From NCBI GenBank assembly GCA_964461835.1, contig CAYWVO010000028.1, forward strand, positions 1 to 42,228: DNA of 42,228 bases. Direction: 5' to 3'. The notes under the pieces are model-generated. The model saw nothing but the letters and a program-made list of their open reading frames with translations. It was not told where the DNA came from and made no database searches. This document shows positions 8,001 to 16,711 of the stretch, in pieces. The stretch comes from CAYWVO01 sp964461835. GTDB lineage: Bacteria > Zixibacteria > MSB-5A5 > WJJR01 > JAJRUJ01. A program made the position numbers and the translations under genes. Within the stretch, counting starts at the first letter, position 1, and each line of letters starts with the position of its first letter.

Positions 8001-8822
8001 GCCAAAAAACTATTTGCTGATGCTCAGAGACTTCTCGATGAAATCGTGGAGACAAAGTCGTTGACGGCACGGGCGATTGTTGGCCTCTACCCCGCCAATA
8101 CTACCGGTGATGATATCCAGTTGTATCAGGACGAAACCCGATCATCCGTTCTGCATACGTTCCATTTTCTGCGCAAGCAGCGCCGGCTCTCGGGGAATCA
8201 AAGTAATCCTTCCCTGGCGGACTTTGTCGCCCCTGCGGATACGGCAATTGCCGACTATCTCGGCCTGTTTGCCGTCACCGCAGGTATTGGTGCGGAAGAG
8301 CTCAGTGCCCGGTTTGAGGCAGAAAACGACGACTACAATGCGATCATGGCACAGGCACTGGCCGATCGATTTGCGGAGGCGCTGGCCGAACGGATACATC
8401 AACGGGTTCGGACCAAGTTGTGGGCCTATGCGCCGCAGGAGAAGCTGTCTAACGAAGATCTCATTGCTGAAGAGTATCAAGGCATCCGACCGGCTCCCGG
8501 CTATCCGGCGTGCCCGGATCACTCGGAAAAGATCGACCTGTTCCGTCTTTTGGATGCCACTAGAAAGACGGGCATTACGTTAACCGAAAATTGTGCGATG
8601 TATCCAAATGCGTCGGTGAGCGGTTACTATTTTTCTCATCCTGAATCTGACTATGTGAATGTGGGAAACATCGGGCGTGACCAGGTTGAGGATTACGCTG
8701 CACGCAAAGGCATGTCCGTGACCGAGATAGAAAAATGGCTGGCTGCAAACCTGGCCTACGACCCGGACACGGATAGTCAAGAGACCCTTGGGCGTGATCG
8801 TGTTCAGGTGAGCAACAAATGA
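5082..8822 (+). CDS. metH: Cobalamin-dependent methionine synthase
   Basis: Transfers a methyl group from methyltetrahydrofolate to homocysteine through cobalamin. All four modules are present in the 1246 residues. The homocysteine domain has Zn ligands C248, C311 and C312. The pterin-binding domain is at ~355-620. The B12 cap and Rossmann domains carry DVHDIG, with the cobalt-binding H759 at the same number as E. coli His759. The AdoMet-reactivation domain has RPAPGYPACPDH. The frame opens at a GTG at 5076, but AAGG at 5071-5074 is well spaced only for the ATG at 5082. No B12, SAM or SAH riboswitch was recognised in the 281-bp leader. metF follows after 60 bp, so the pair likely forms an operon supplying methionine and SAM. 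Confidence 0.97.
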   Translation: MAETKRNILKNLLRERILVMDGAMGTAIQAHHLDESGFRGSRFADHPVDLLGNNDLLCLTQPEIIAGIHRGYLDAGADIISTNTFNGTAISQADYRTEDLAYEINVAAARLARKVCDEFPAQEPDKPRFVIGSLGPTNKTCSISSDVNDPGARSITFDDMRAAYGEQARGLIDGGSDILMVETVFDTLNAKAAIFAIKEIFDERGIDLPLWVSGTITDASGRTLSGQTPYAFWISIEHCQPLLVGLNCALGAEALRPYIEELSQVADTFVTIHPNAGLPNEFGEYDDSPEYMARVLRDFVEQGFVNVVGGCCGTTPDHIRGIAAAVEGLPPRPLPEKKKLPRFSGLEPLVIRPDTLFVNIGERTNVAGSRKFARLIKKEKYEDALDIARLQVENGAQMIDVNMDEGMLESAEAMVTFLNLIASEPDISKVPIVVDSSKWEVLEAGLKCIQGKAVVNSISLKDGEEEFLRRARLVRRYGAAAIVMAFDETGQADTYERKVEICRRAYTLLTERAAFTPEDIIFDPNIFAVATGIEAHDNYAVDFIRACKTIKEELPGALVSGGVSNLSFSFRGNNTIREAMHSVFLYHAIEAGMDMGIVNAGQLEIYDEIPTDLRKAVEDVILNRDPDATSRLVTLAESVGGKERQAAETQSWRIQPPADRIRHALVHGIAKFIESDVMDSLDEVGDPLNVIEGPMMNGMNVVGDLFGSGKMFLPQVVKSARVMKKGVAVLEPLMKEKTATQRKDAKGVILLATVKGDVHDIGKNIVGVVLNCNGYKVIDLGVMVPAEKLLSVACEEQVDIIGLSGLITPSLEEMVHVAGEMERQEFDLPLLIGGATTSNIHTSVKIAPAYSGTCVHVIDASRAAPIIGQLLNPETRDDYATQVTAGHDTVRTRHQERQTETKLVSLREARENKLALDWMSYTPPKPKRLGITTFTDYPLDELMEYIDWTPFFHAWKLSGKYPRIFESERYGTEAKKLFADAQRLLDEIVETKSLTARAIVGLYPANTTGDDIQLYQDETRSSVLHTFHFLRKQRRLSGNQSNPSLADFVAPADTAIADYLGLFAVTAGIGAEELSARFEAENDDYNAIMAQALADRFAEALAERIHQRVRTKLWAYAPQEKLSNEDLIAEEYQGIRPAPGYPACPDHSEKIDLFRLLDATRKTGITLTENCAMYPNASVSGYYFSHPESDYVNVGNIGRDQVEDYAARKGMSVTEIEKWLAANLAYDPDTDSQETLGRDRVQVSNK

Positions 8823-8882
8823 TCCCGGGGCAATGGTCTGCCTGTGCTATAGGTCCTCAGTGTTAAGACAAGGAATCAGCTG

Positions 8883-9830
8883 GTGTACGTGACAGAACAT
8901 CTTGACCGGGCGAACGAACCGTTGTTCAGCTACGAGATTATCCCCCCGCCGCGCGGCAAGAGCGCCAAAGATATTCTGGTCATCGTGGAGGAATTACTCC
9001 CATTTGATCCGCCATTCATTGACGTGACGAGCCACAGTGCTCAGGCGACGTATGAAGAACTTGACGACGGTACCATCCGGCGCAGGATCCAAAAGAAACG
9101 TCCCGGGACAATCAGTATCTGTGGAATCATTCAGAACCGGTACGACATTGACACCGTTCCGCACCTGTTGTGTCACGGGTTCACCAAAGAAGAGACGGAG
9201 GATGCCATGATTGAGTTGAATTATCTCGGCATCCATAACGTTCTGGTGATCCGCGGTGATGAGACGAATCACAACACATATCGACTGAATGGAAGTGTTA
9301 ACCGGTATGCGTCAGACCTGGTCGAACAACTCAATGACCTCAAATGCGGCAAATATCTCGAAGACATCGCCAATTCCTCCCCCATGCACTTTTGTATCGG
9401 CGTCGGGGGGTATCCTGAGAAACATATCGAATCGCCCAATGTCAAAACCGATATTGAACATTTGAAACATAAAGTCGACTGCGGGGCTGATTACGTGGTC
9501 ACGCAGATGTTTTTTGATCCGGACGCTTTCATTCAGTTTGAAAAGCAGTGCCGGGACGCGGGTATCACCGTGCCGATTATTCCGGGTATCAAAATTTTGC
9601 GGTCAAAACGGCATCTGTACAGTCTGCCTAAGAACTTCCATATCAGTCTGCCGGACGAACTGGTCGACGAAGTGCTGGAAAGTCCCAAACATGCCAGAGA
9701 AGTCGGTGTCAACTGGGGCGTTAAGCAGTGTGAAACGCTTTTGAATCACGGCGTGAATTGTATTCATTTTTACGTGATGAATGATACAGCCGCCGTCAGC
9801 CAGGTGGTCCAGCGACTGCGGAAATGTTAG
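8883..9830 (+). CDS. metF: 5,10-methylenetetrahydrofolate reductase
   Basis: Reduces methylene-THF to methyl-THF, the methyl donor for the adjacent MetH. The 315-residue TIM-barrel flavoprotein shows the family pattern: SYEIIPPPRG near the start (E18 equivalent to the catalytic Glu of MetF), VLVIRGD, FCIGVGGYPEKH, the Q in YVVTQMFFD, and PIIPGI. The start is a GTG at 8883 with AAGGA at 8870-8874; a second GTG at 8889 is too far from that site. It lies 60 bp downstream of metH on the same strand. Confidence 0.96.
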   Translation: MYVTEHLDRANEPLFSYEIIPPPRGKSAKDILVIVEELLPFDPPFIDVTSHSAQATYEELDDGTIRRRIQKKRPGTISICGIIQNRYDIDTVPHLLCHGFTKEETEDAMIELNYLGIHNVLVIRGDETNHNTYRLNGSVNRYASDLVEQLNDLKCGKYLEDIANSSPMHFCIGVGGYPEKHIESPNVKTDIEHLKHKVDCGADYVVTQMFFDPDAFIQFEKQCRDAGITVPIIPGIKILRSKRHLYSLPKNFHISLPDELVDEVLESPKHAREVGVNWGVKQCETLLNHGVNCIHFYVMNDTAAVSQVVQRLRKC

Positions 9831-10131
9831 ACGTCTCGTTAACCCACACATTCCCTAGTAAAGCTCACGTCAGTTTTGCTTGCTGCGGGCTGCAGCTGCT
9901 TTGCTTCTTCCCGGAATCCCCCCCGAGGTTTCGCGACATTTCGCGAGGGGCGTGTTGGGCCAATTCGCTGTGGGAGATCGAGCGAGGGCTTCATTTCCCC
10001 GACGAACCGGTCTCAGAACTCGTTGTCGGATAATGGGAAATGTGGGATGCGGTAATTGTGGATATTTTTGGTCTAAAATTATCCATCTTCCTTGCAGGCG
10101 TTCCGTATATCATGCATAGGTTGTACACGAG
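9831..10131. other. Intergenic region with a tandem TTTCGCGA motif
   Basis: Two overlapping frames here (9824-10033 and 9880-10119) lack ribosome sites and look spurious. TTTCGCGA occurs at 9929-9936 and 9939-9946, a 10-bp period, each containing the palindrome TCGCGA. This could be a protein-binding site controlling the metal-efflux genes downstream. No well-spaced promoter was found. Confidence 0.4.
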
Positions 10132-10434
10132 ATGATGGCACGAACCTTGAGAAAAACCTGGTGGCCGGTGGCTGGAGCCCTAGTGCTTCTGCTCACCATT
10201 ACCGGCAGCTTCGCCGCGTGTCTTACCTGCGACGGTCACCGGTGCTGCGAAGAAGCTGACACGGATGAAGACCATTGCTGGTGCGTGTGCGCGTTCAAGG
10301 CGTTGTCTTCCGTGCCGTCCCCTACCGCATCTGAGGACCTGCAAGGAACCATCGATTTCGGACACTCTGTCTTGATTCCCCAGCAAATAGCCTGCGACCT
10401 CTACCGACCTCCCCGCGCAGTTTTCACTGCATAA
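10132..10434 (+). CDS. Small exported Cys/His-rich protein of a metal-efflux operon
   Basis: The 100-aa protein has a signal peptide or N-terminal helix (residues ~10-29, ending ITGSFAA). A compact Cys-rich stretch follows: CLTCDGHRCC and DEDHCWCVC between residues 30 and 53, with seven Cys and two His. The C-terminus ends LYRPPRAVFTA; a YRPPRA-like end is, as I recall, common in short proteins encoded just before RND metal pumps. It precedes the CusB-like adaptor by 110 bp on the same strand. A periplasmic metal-binding or sensing role is plausible but unproven. Start codons ATG 10132 and 10135 are both possible. Confidence 0.7.
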   Translation: MMARTLRKTWWPVAGALVLLLTITGSFAACLTCDGHRCCEEADTDEDHCWCVCAFKALSSVPSPTASEDLQGTIDFGHSVLIPQQIACDLYRPPRAVFTA

Positions 10435-10495
10435 ATCAATTCACCTGCACTATTCAATTCGCCGTAACGGCGATTCGCACTGTACGCGAAGAGAG

Positions 10496-10530
10496 GTTTG
10501 GTAAGTCCTACGCTGGACTTGCCGGCAAAC
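10496..10530 (+). promoter_or_regulatory. Leader hairpin before the adaptor gene
   Basis: AAGTCC (10503-10508) pairs with GGACTT (10515-10520) around a 6-base loop, and GTTTG (10496-10500) pairs with CAAAC (10526-10530) outside it. The structure ends just before the ribosome site AGAGGAG (10532-10538), so it could influence translation of the adaptor. A second small palindrome, TCGCCG-TAA-CGGCGA, lies at 10459-10473. Confidence 0.4.
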
Positions 10531-10544
10531 TAGAGGAGTAGACT

Positions 10545-12116
10545 ATGAGCTGGCGAAAGACTGCGTTTGCAGTGCTCGTGTTCGGAGCCGGATTACTCTG
10601 TGGTATCGTGTTCCTGCCAAAAATGCAGTCCGCGGGAGATCAACAGAATGTGGCGGTCGCCGGAACATGCACTGAACATGGAGTCCCGGCTGACGTGTGC
10701 ACCCGCTGTCATCCGGAGTTGATTCCCGAATTTCAGGAAAGCGGGGACTGGTGTGCGGGTCATGAAGTCCCGGAAACGCAATGTGTGTTGTGCCATCCTG
10801 AATTAGCTGATGAGGGCGTGTTGCCCCCCGCGTGGATCGTTGAGGAAAGTCGCGGACACGATCATAGCGAACCTGACGGGCATGACCATGGCGAACAGAA
10901 TCATGACGCCCATGAGGGCCAAGAGCCAATACCGGTGCAGGAGGTGGAGCTTCCCAACGCCTCACTTGCCGACAGCCGCTATCCCGGACTTTCGACGATC
11001 TACCGCAGCAATCAACCCGGTTGTCCAACCGATCAATCTATCATCCAGTTTGCCTCCCACGAAACCGCAGAACGCAGCGGTCTGACAGTACAGCCCCTGG
11101 TGGTAGCACCTGCGGCCGACCGGTTTGAGGCCCCGGCCGAGGTAGTATTCAACCAGGATGCCACCACCACGCTGACCTCTACCCTGCCGGTAAGTATAAC
11201 GCGCTGGCTCCGGGAACCCGGTGTGCCGGTCAAAACCGGCGAGGCAATTGCCCTGGTTGAATCACCGGATATGGCGCTCTTGCAGGGTGAATACCTTGAA
11301 GCGTACGCAGATTGGCAGATCCACGATCGTGAATTGCAGCGCGCCGAGGAATTGATTGCGCGGCGTCTGATTGACTCCGCCAGTTATGAACGCATCACCG
11401 CGAAGGCTTTGGCGGCGGAGGCCCGTTTGATCCAACACCGGAGCCGTCTGCAATTAGCCGGCTTAGCGGATGTAGACCTGGCCGAATTACGCGAAACACG
11501 CGAAATTCGCTCCCGATTTGAATTACGCGCCACCCGCAGCGGCGTTCTACTTGAACGAATCGCACCCCTGGGCCGCGTCCTCGACCCCGGAACCGATCTG
11601 GCGGTGCTCGGCGAGCCGGATGCATTATGGATTGAGGCGCGGGTACGCGAAGATGATCTGTCACGGGTGGCAATGGGTCAACATGTTGAATTCACGGCTG
11701 ATGGTAAGGCTCTCCGCCGGGTGCATGGAACGGTGATCTGGATCTCTCATTTCCTCGACCCACACTCTCGCACGGCGACGGCTCGTGTCGAGCCGGAGAT
11801 GCAACCGGGAGTACTGCGCGCTCATGAATTCGGCCAGCTTAACATCGCCGAGGAATCAGCCCCACCGGCTCTCCTGGTTCCGCAAGATGCCGTGCAATGG
11901 GAGGGCTGCTGCAATGTCGTTTTCGTGCGCGAGGCAGCGGACCGGTTCCGTCCTTGCAAAGTCAATGTAGCCGGCGGTCCAACCGGTTACTACCGGGTCA
12001 TGGCTGGTCTACAACCTGATGAACATGTGGTGGTACAGGGAAGTTTTCTGCTCAAAACGGAATTGAAGAAAAGCAGTATCGGCGCAGGCTGCTGCGGGCT
12101 GGAGGCGTCCTCGTGA
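10545..12116 (+). CDS. CusB/CzcB-like periplasmic adaptor with Cys/His-rich N-terminal extension
   Basis: This 523-residue membrane-fusion protein links the inner-membrane RND pump to an outer-membrane channel. Residues 7-25 are an N-terminal membrane helix or signal. Residues 42-87 contain two repeats of C-x2-H-x-VP-x4-C-x2-CHPEL (C42/H45/C52/C55/H56 and C70/H73/C80/C83/H84). Residues 105-123 are His-rich. The adaptor core (~170-510) has a lipoyl-like half (FNQDATTTLTS, PGVPVKTGEAIA), a helical hairpin (~255-310), a beta-barrel and a membrane-proximal domain. Cys pairs EGCC and GAGCC lie near the C-terminus. The extensions probably bind the exported metal. CTRCH and CVLCH match the c-haem motif, but the repeat context suggests metal binding. 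It overlaps the pump gene by 4 bp. Confidence 0.92.
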   Translation: MSWRKTAFAVLVFGAGLLCGIVFLPKMQSAGDQQNVAVAGTCTEHGVPADVCTRCHPELIPEFQESGDWCAGHEVPETQCVLCHPELADEGVLPPAWIVEESRGHDHSEPDGHDHGEQNHDAHEGQEPIPVQEVELPNASLADSRYPGLSTIYRSNQPGCPTDQSIIQFASHETAERSGLTVQPLVVAPAADRFEAPAEVVFNQDATTTLTSTLPVSITRWLREPGVPVKTGEAIALVESPDMALLQGEYLEAYADWQIHDRELQRAEELIARRLIDSASYERITAKALAAEARLIQHRSRLQLAGLADVDLAELRETREIRSRFELRATRSGVLLERIAPLGRVLDPGTDLAVLGEPDALWIEARVREDDLSRVAMGQHVEFTADGKALRRVHGTVIWISHFLDPHSRTATARVEPEMQPGVLRAHEFGQLNIAEESAPPALLVPQDAVQWEGCCNVVFVREAADRFRPCKVNVAGGPTGYYRVMAGLQPDEHVVVQGSFLLKTELKKSSIGAGCCGLEASS

Positions 12117-15100
12117 GCGAGACCGGGACGCCGTCACCGGTGGAGGGCGGCTTCCTGCGGCGGCTGATCGAATTCACCACCGAGCACAGCGGGTTGATGC
12201 TGTTTTTTGCCGCGATTCTGGTTGTGGCAGGTCTGGTAGCTCTCTCGCGTCTCCCGTTCGATGCATTTCCCGATACGACGCCGGTCATGGTGCAGGTGAA
12301 CGTCTCGGCCCCCGGCTGGGCTCCTGAAGAAATCGAGCGGCAGATTACCTTCCCCATTGAACGCCAATTGGCGGGGCTGGCAGGACTGCAAGAAGTACGT
12401 TCAATTTCAAAGTACGGCCTGGCTCAGGTCACGCTGATTTTTGAAGATGAATTGGATATTTACCTCGCCCGTCAACAAACAGCCGAGCGATTAGTGTCGG
12501 TTGAGCTCCCTGACGGAGTTGCAGCACCGCAACTCGGGCCGATCTCGACAGGACTGGGAGAAGTGTTCCACTACGTCCTGATCGGTAAGACCAACGACCC
12601 CACACAGGTGCGGCTCATTCAGGATTGGGTGGTTAAGCCGCAATTGCAGGCAGTTCCGGGAGTTGCGGAGGTTAACAGCTGGGGTGGATTCGTGCGCCAA
12701 TATCACGTCCTGGCCGATCCCAATCGCCTGGTGGAATATGATCTGACGCTTTCGCAAGTAGTTGATGCGCTCCGCGACAATCTCGGCAATGTGGCAGGCG
12801 GTCAGATGGTGCGGGGTGGAGAACAAACGCTGGTGCGCGGAGTGGGAACCGTCAGCCGCCGGGATGAAATCGCAGAACTGGTCGTCGCCACCCGGGAAAC
12901 AACGCCCATTCACATTCATGATATCGGGGACGTGGTTATCGGCCACCAAATCCGGCGGGGCGCCGCCACCTTTAACGGCGAGGGTGAGGTCGTTCTCGGG
13001 TTGGGATTCATGTTGATCGGTGAAAATTCCCGGGAAGTTACGGAAGACCTGGCCGCACGTCTGGAGGAAGTGCGCAAATCGCTGCCTGAGGGAATCGAGG
13101 CAAACGTCGTGTATGAGCGCACTGAATTGGTCGATGAGGTGCTCAATACCGTTCAGCACAATTTGTTTTTCGGCGCACTCCTGGTTATCGCAATTCTCTT
13201 CACGTTTATGGGGAGTATCCGCGCGGGGCTGATCGTCGCCTCGGCGATTCCCCTTTCCCTGCTCTTCGCGTTCGACATGATGACCCGCTTGGGCATTGCC
13301 GGAAGCCTTATGAGTCTGGGGGCAATTGACTTCGGTCTGGTGGTAGACAATGCGGTAATTCAGGTTGAAAACGCGGCCCGACGCCTGGCCGTGCCGCAGG
13401 CGGGGCGATCCCGGCTCGCCGTGATTCAGGACGCGATTATGGAAGTCCGCAAGCCGACGTTGTTTGGTGAGCTGATTATTATCATCGTCTACCTGCCCAT
13501 TCTTACCCTGCAGGGTATTGAAGGTAAGCTCTTTCGACCCATGGCGTTGACGGTCGTCCTGGCCTTGTTGGGTTCTCTGCTGCTTTCCTTTACCGTAATT
13601 CCCGGCATGATTTCAGCATTTCTCCGCGAGAAAATGAGATCACGCGAACCGCGACTGGTCATCTGGTTAACTCGTCTTTACCGCCCGCTGTTACATCGGG
13701 CATTGCGCCACGCACGGGTGGTGGTGGCTGCGGCGCTGTTACTGGTTATCGGTGGGATTGTCTTGTTTACCCGGTTGGGTGCGGAATTCATCCCGCGATT
13801 GTCGGAAGGTACTATCGCGATCAATCTGGTGCGGCTGGCCGGCGTGTCTCTGGAACAATCGGTTGACTATGGGACTCGAGTGGAACGGATTCTGCTGGCG
13901 GAATTTCCCGACGAGGTCGATCATGTCTGGAGCCGGACCGGGACTGCGGAACTGGCTACGGATCCAATGGGCCTGGAAGTCACCGATGTGTTTGTCACCC
14001 TTAAACCACGCGGTCAATGGCAGCGCGCCGACAATCAGGGAGAACTAGTATCGCTGATGGATGCCGAGTTAGCAGATTTGCCAGGTATGAACCGCATTTT
14101 CACCCAGCCGATCGAAATGCGCATCAACGAAATGATCGCCGGCATTCGCGGTGATATTGGGGTTAAATTATTTGGGGATGATCTGGATACCTTGGAAGCC
14201 AAAGCGGCGGAAATCGCCACGCTGCTGGAGAGCATCGATGGCAGCGCCGACGTGACCGTTGAGCAGATGACCGGACAACCGCAGTTGGCCTTGACGGTTG
14301 ATCGCGATGCACTCGCCCGCTACGGGCTGAGCCCCCGAGAAGTGCTGGATAATATCGAGAGTTTCGGCGGGATTACCGTGGGAGAGGTCTTTGAGGGGCA
14401 GCGGCGGTTTGACCTGGTGGTCCGCATGGACGAATCATACCGGCGCGTACCGGAGGATATCGAACGGCTGCCGATCCAGTCTCAGTCCGGAGGGCAGCTA
14501 ACGCTCGATCGCGCGGTAGAACCGCGGCTAGCTGCCGGCCCGGCTTCGATTACCCGCGAATGGAGCAAACGGCGTATTGTGGTACAGGCAAATGTGCGCG
14601 GGCGTGATGTCGGTTCATTTGTTGATGAGGTTCGCCGGCGAATCGATGCCGAAATTGATCTGCCCCCCGGGTACTTTGTGCAGTTCGGCGGTCAGTTTGA
14701 GAACCTGGAACGTGCGCGGACCCGGCTGGCCATCGTCGTGCCGATTGCCTTAACCCTGATTTTTGCTCTCTTGTACTGGACGTATCGTTCGTTTCGTGAT
14801 GCGTTGCTTATCTTCACCGGCGTGCCGCTGGCGACCCTGGGTGGGGTAATCGCCCTGGCGATCCGCGATATGCCGTTCTCGATATCGGCCGGGGTCGGAT
14901 TTATTGCCTTATCCGGCATTGCGGTTTTAAACGGGCTGGTGCTCGTCTCGGGCATCAAACGGCGACTCTCTGATCGCGGACCGTTTATGGACGCCATTCG
15001 GGAAAGTGCGATCGAACGGTTGCGCCCGGTACTCATGACCGCCCTGGTAGCCTCTTTTGGGTTTATTCCGATGGCAGTTTCCTGGGAGGTGGGTGCCGAA

Positions 15101-15220
15101 GTACAACGTCCGCTGGCCACTGTCGTAATCGGTGGCATTGTATCGTCCACGACCCTGACGTTGTTTGTGCTGCCGGCGCTGTATACGCTGTTTGGGAAAA
15201 AGACCACTGCTGAGGTTTGA
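12113..15220 (+). CDS. Heavy-metal efflux RND pump (CusA/CzcA family)
   Basis: This 1035-residue proton-driven inner-membrane transporter has the usual two-fold layout: TM1 at ~25-45, a porter loop, TM2-6 at ~340-500, TM7 at ~530, a second loop, and TM8-12 at ~870-1025. HME-type signatures are FPDTTPVMVQVNV, ELATDPMGLEVTDV, QPIEMRINEMIAGIRGD and the TM4 segment DFGLVVDNAV. The start is GTG within the overlapping GTGA with the adaptor stop, so the two are translationally coupled. The family exports Cu+/Ag+ or Zn2+/Co2+/Cd2+; the metal was not resolved, although the Cys/His-rich adaptor favours soft metals. No outer-membrane channel gene lies next to it. Confidence 0.93.
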   Translation: MSETGTPSPVEGGFLRRLIEFTTEHSGLMLFFAAILVVAGLVALSRLPFDAFPDTTPVMVQVNVSAPGWAPEEIERQITFPIERQLAGLAGLQEVRSISKYGLAQVTLIFEDELDIYLARQQTAERLVSVELPDGVAAPQLGPISTGLGEVFHYVLIGKTNDPTQVRLIQDWVVKPQLQAVPGVAEVNSWGGFVRQYHVLADPNRLVEYDLTLSQVVDALRDNLGNVAGGQMVRGGEQTLVRGVGTVSRRDEIAELVVATRETTPIHIHDIGDVVIGHQIRRGAATFNGEGEVVLGLGFMLIGENSREVTEDLAARLEEVRKSLPEGIEANVVYERTELVDEVLNTVQHNLFFGALLVIAILFTFMGSIRAGLIVASAIPLSLLFAFDMMTRLGIAGSLMSLGAIDFGLVVDNAVIQVENAARRLAVPQAGRSRLAVIQDAIMEVRKPTLFGELIIIIVYLPILTLQGIEGKLFRPMALTVVLALLGSLLLSFTVIPGMISAFLREKMRSREPRLVIWLTRLYRPLLHRALRHARVVVAAALLLVIGGIVLFTRLGAEFIPRLSEGTIAINLVRLAGVSLEQSVDYGTRVERILLAEFPDEVDHVWSRTGTAELATDPMGLEVTDVFVTLKPRGQWQRADNQGELVSLMDAELADLPGMNRIFTQPIEMRINEMIAGIRGDIGVKLFGDDLDTLEAKAAEIATLLESIDGSADVTVEQMTGQPQLALTVDRDALARYGLSPREVLDNIESFGGITVGEVFEGQRRFDLVVRMDESYRRVPEDIERLPIQSQSGGQLTLDRAVEPRLAAGPASITREWSKRRIVVQANVRGRDVGSFVDEVRRRIDAEIDLPPGYFVQFGGQFENLERARTRLAIVVPIALTLIFALLYWTYRSFRDALLIFTGVPLATLGGVIALAIRDMPFSISAGVGFIALSGIAVLNGLVLVSGIKRRLSDRGPFMDAIRESAIERLRPVLMTALVASFGFIPMAVSWEVGAEVQRPLATVVIGGIVSSTTLTLFVLPALYTLFGKKTTAEV

Positions 15221-15271
15221 TCAAATTGCTCAGGAAGCGAGTATAACAGGAAAACATGGGAGACGAAGATT

Positions 15272-15886
15272 ATGATACGGTATCTTTCCCGCGTTATGTT
15301 CACAGGGTTTATCGTATTAATCGGCACGATATCGGCTCAGGGGCAGGAGGTATCTCGAGTTGAGACATTCATCCACGCAGCCAGGCAAGCAGCATTACAG
15401 GCTGAAACCTACGATGCCAGCTACGTGAAAATTAATCCGGTGAATGGGGATATTCCGCCGGACCGCGGGGTGTGCACCGATGTGGTGATCAGAGGCTTGC
15501 GGGAAGTAGGGATCGATCTCCAGGCTCTGGTTAATGAAGATATCAAGCGTCGCCGCGACCAATACAACTTACGCCAGTGGGACCAAACCCAGCCTGATCG
15601 GAATATCGATCATCGGCGGGTGGCGAATCTCATGGTATACTTTGAGGGGGAGGATGATCCTTTTCAGACGATAAATGCCCCGGACAGCAGTTGGCAACCG
15701 TGCGACCTGGTGGTCTGGAACTTGAACAATTCCGGCGGGTTGTGTTATCACATTGGTGTCATTTCAAATACCAAGGGGGCCAGTGGAGATTATGAAGTTA
15801 TTCACCATCTCCGCGGACACGACCGTGTGGCTGATGCTCTCCACGAGTGGACTATTCTCGGCCACTATCGGCCACAATTAGATTAG
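15272..15886 (+). CDS. DUF1287 exported protein
   Basis: The 204-aa protein has a signal peptide (residues 1-24, cut near ISAQG). DUF1287 features follow: YVKINPVNGDIPPDRGVCTDVVIRG with the conserved CTD (residues ~50-75), DRNIDHRRVANL, CDLVVWNL, HIGVIS and a final ILGHYRP. The Cys, His and Asp pattern resembles NlpC/P60-like hydrolases, so a cell-wall amidase or peptidase role is possible, but the function is not established. A GGGAG site lies about 10 bp before the ATG. It starts 51 bp after the pump gene and may share its transcript. Confidence 0.88.
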   Translation: MIRYLSRVMFTGFIVLIGTISAQGQEVSRVETFIHAARQAALQAETYDASYVKINPVNGDIPPDRGVCTDVVIRGLREVGIDLQALVNEDIKRRRDQYNLRQWDQTQPDRNIDHRRVANLMVYFEGEDDPFQTINAPDSSWQPCDLVVWNLNNSGGLCYHIGVISNTKGASGDYEVIHHLRGHDRVADALHEWTILGHYRPQLD

Positions 15887-15934
15887 TAAAACCAGCGGTT
15901 CTCCGCCCCTAATTTCGCATCCTGTCGCCAAGTC

Positions 15935-16711
15935 CTACTCAAACAACTCCGCAAAAAACATCTTCATATGTGCCCAGGATCGATGGTCGGCTTTGGTGTT
16001 GTAGGCCGCTCCCTGAGACGGATCGTCTCCGGAATTTGGATTGGTAAAGCTGTGTACGGCATTGCCATAGGCGATAAGCTGGAAGTCCACATTCGCCCCA
16101 TTCATCTCCGCAAAGAAGGCCTGGACCTGTTCAAACGGCACGTATGGATCGGCCGCGCCATGGCAGGCCAGGATTTTGCATTGAATGTTTTTTGCAACGG
16201 ATGGATCCGGCGTGTCGAGGTTCCCGTGAAAACTCACCACTCCAGCAATCGGCGCCCCCGAACGAGCCAGTTCCAGGACTGTACCCCCACCGAAGCAGTA
16301 GCCGATTGCGGCAACCTGGGTGCTGTCGCAGAGATCATTTTTCCATAGTTCTTTCAGCCCGGCGGTAACCCGATTGCGCATTAATTCCCGGTCGCTACGA
16401 TAGATCGTCGCCTGAGCGGAAGCCTCCTCGGACGTCTGCGGACGAATTCCTTGACCATACATATCCACGGCAAACGCCACATAGCCCAGTTCCGCCAGTT
16501 GGCGGCAGCGCGATTTGGTGTAATCATTCAAGCCGGTCCATTCGTGCACCACCAACACACCCGGACGGGTGCCTTCAATACTGTCATCCCAGGCGAGAGA
16601 ACCCTCCAGCGTTGTTTCCCCATGGGTGTACAGTACCGCTTTTGTCTGTACTTCCGCTTGAGCTAGCGTGAATATGCTCAGCAGAAAAACCAGTATCATC
16701 GGCAACTTCAT
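15935..16711 (-). CDS. Exported dienelactone hydrolase family protein
   Basis: This alpha/beta hydrolase has the DLH triad: nucleophile Cys in GYCFGG, Asp in HGAADPYV, and His in NAVHSFT. The frame opens 33 bases earlier, but the ATG at 16711 directly follows an AGGA ribosome site and starts a good signal peptide (MKLPMILVFLLSIFTLAQA), so I chose it (258 aa). The substrate is unknown; most relatives are carboxylesterases and not true dienelactone hydrolases. It is convergent with the DUF1287 gene (48 bp apart) and has no operon partner. Confidence 0.9.
   Translation of the reverse strand: MKLPMILVFLLSIFTLAQAEVQTKAVLYTHGETTLEGSLAWDDSIEGTRPGVLVVHEWTGLNDYTKSRCRQLAELGYVAFAVDMYGQGIRPQTSEEASAQATIYRSDRELMRNRVTAGLKELWKNDLCDSTQVAAIGYCFGGGTVLELARSGAPIAGVVSFHGNLDTPDPSVAKNIQCKILACHGAADPYVPFEQVQAFFAEMNGANVDFQLIAYGNAVHSFTNPNSGDDPSQGAAYNTKADHRSWAHMKMFFAELFE

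Noticed and set aside
9824..10119. Two overlapping rightward frames after metF
   Set aside because: They overlap each other, lack ribosome sites, and their translations look random.
10668..10805. Dihaem cytochrome domain in the adaptor (two CxxCH)
   Set aside because: The motifs sit in tandem C-x2-H / C-x2-C repeats, and no axial-ligand or cytochrome fold is seen; metal binding is simpler.
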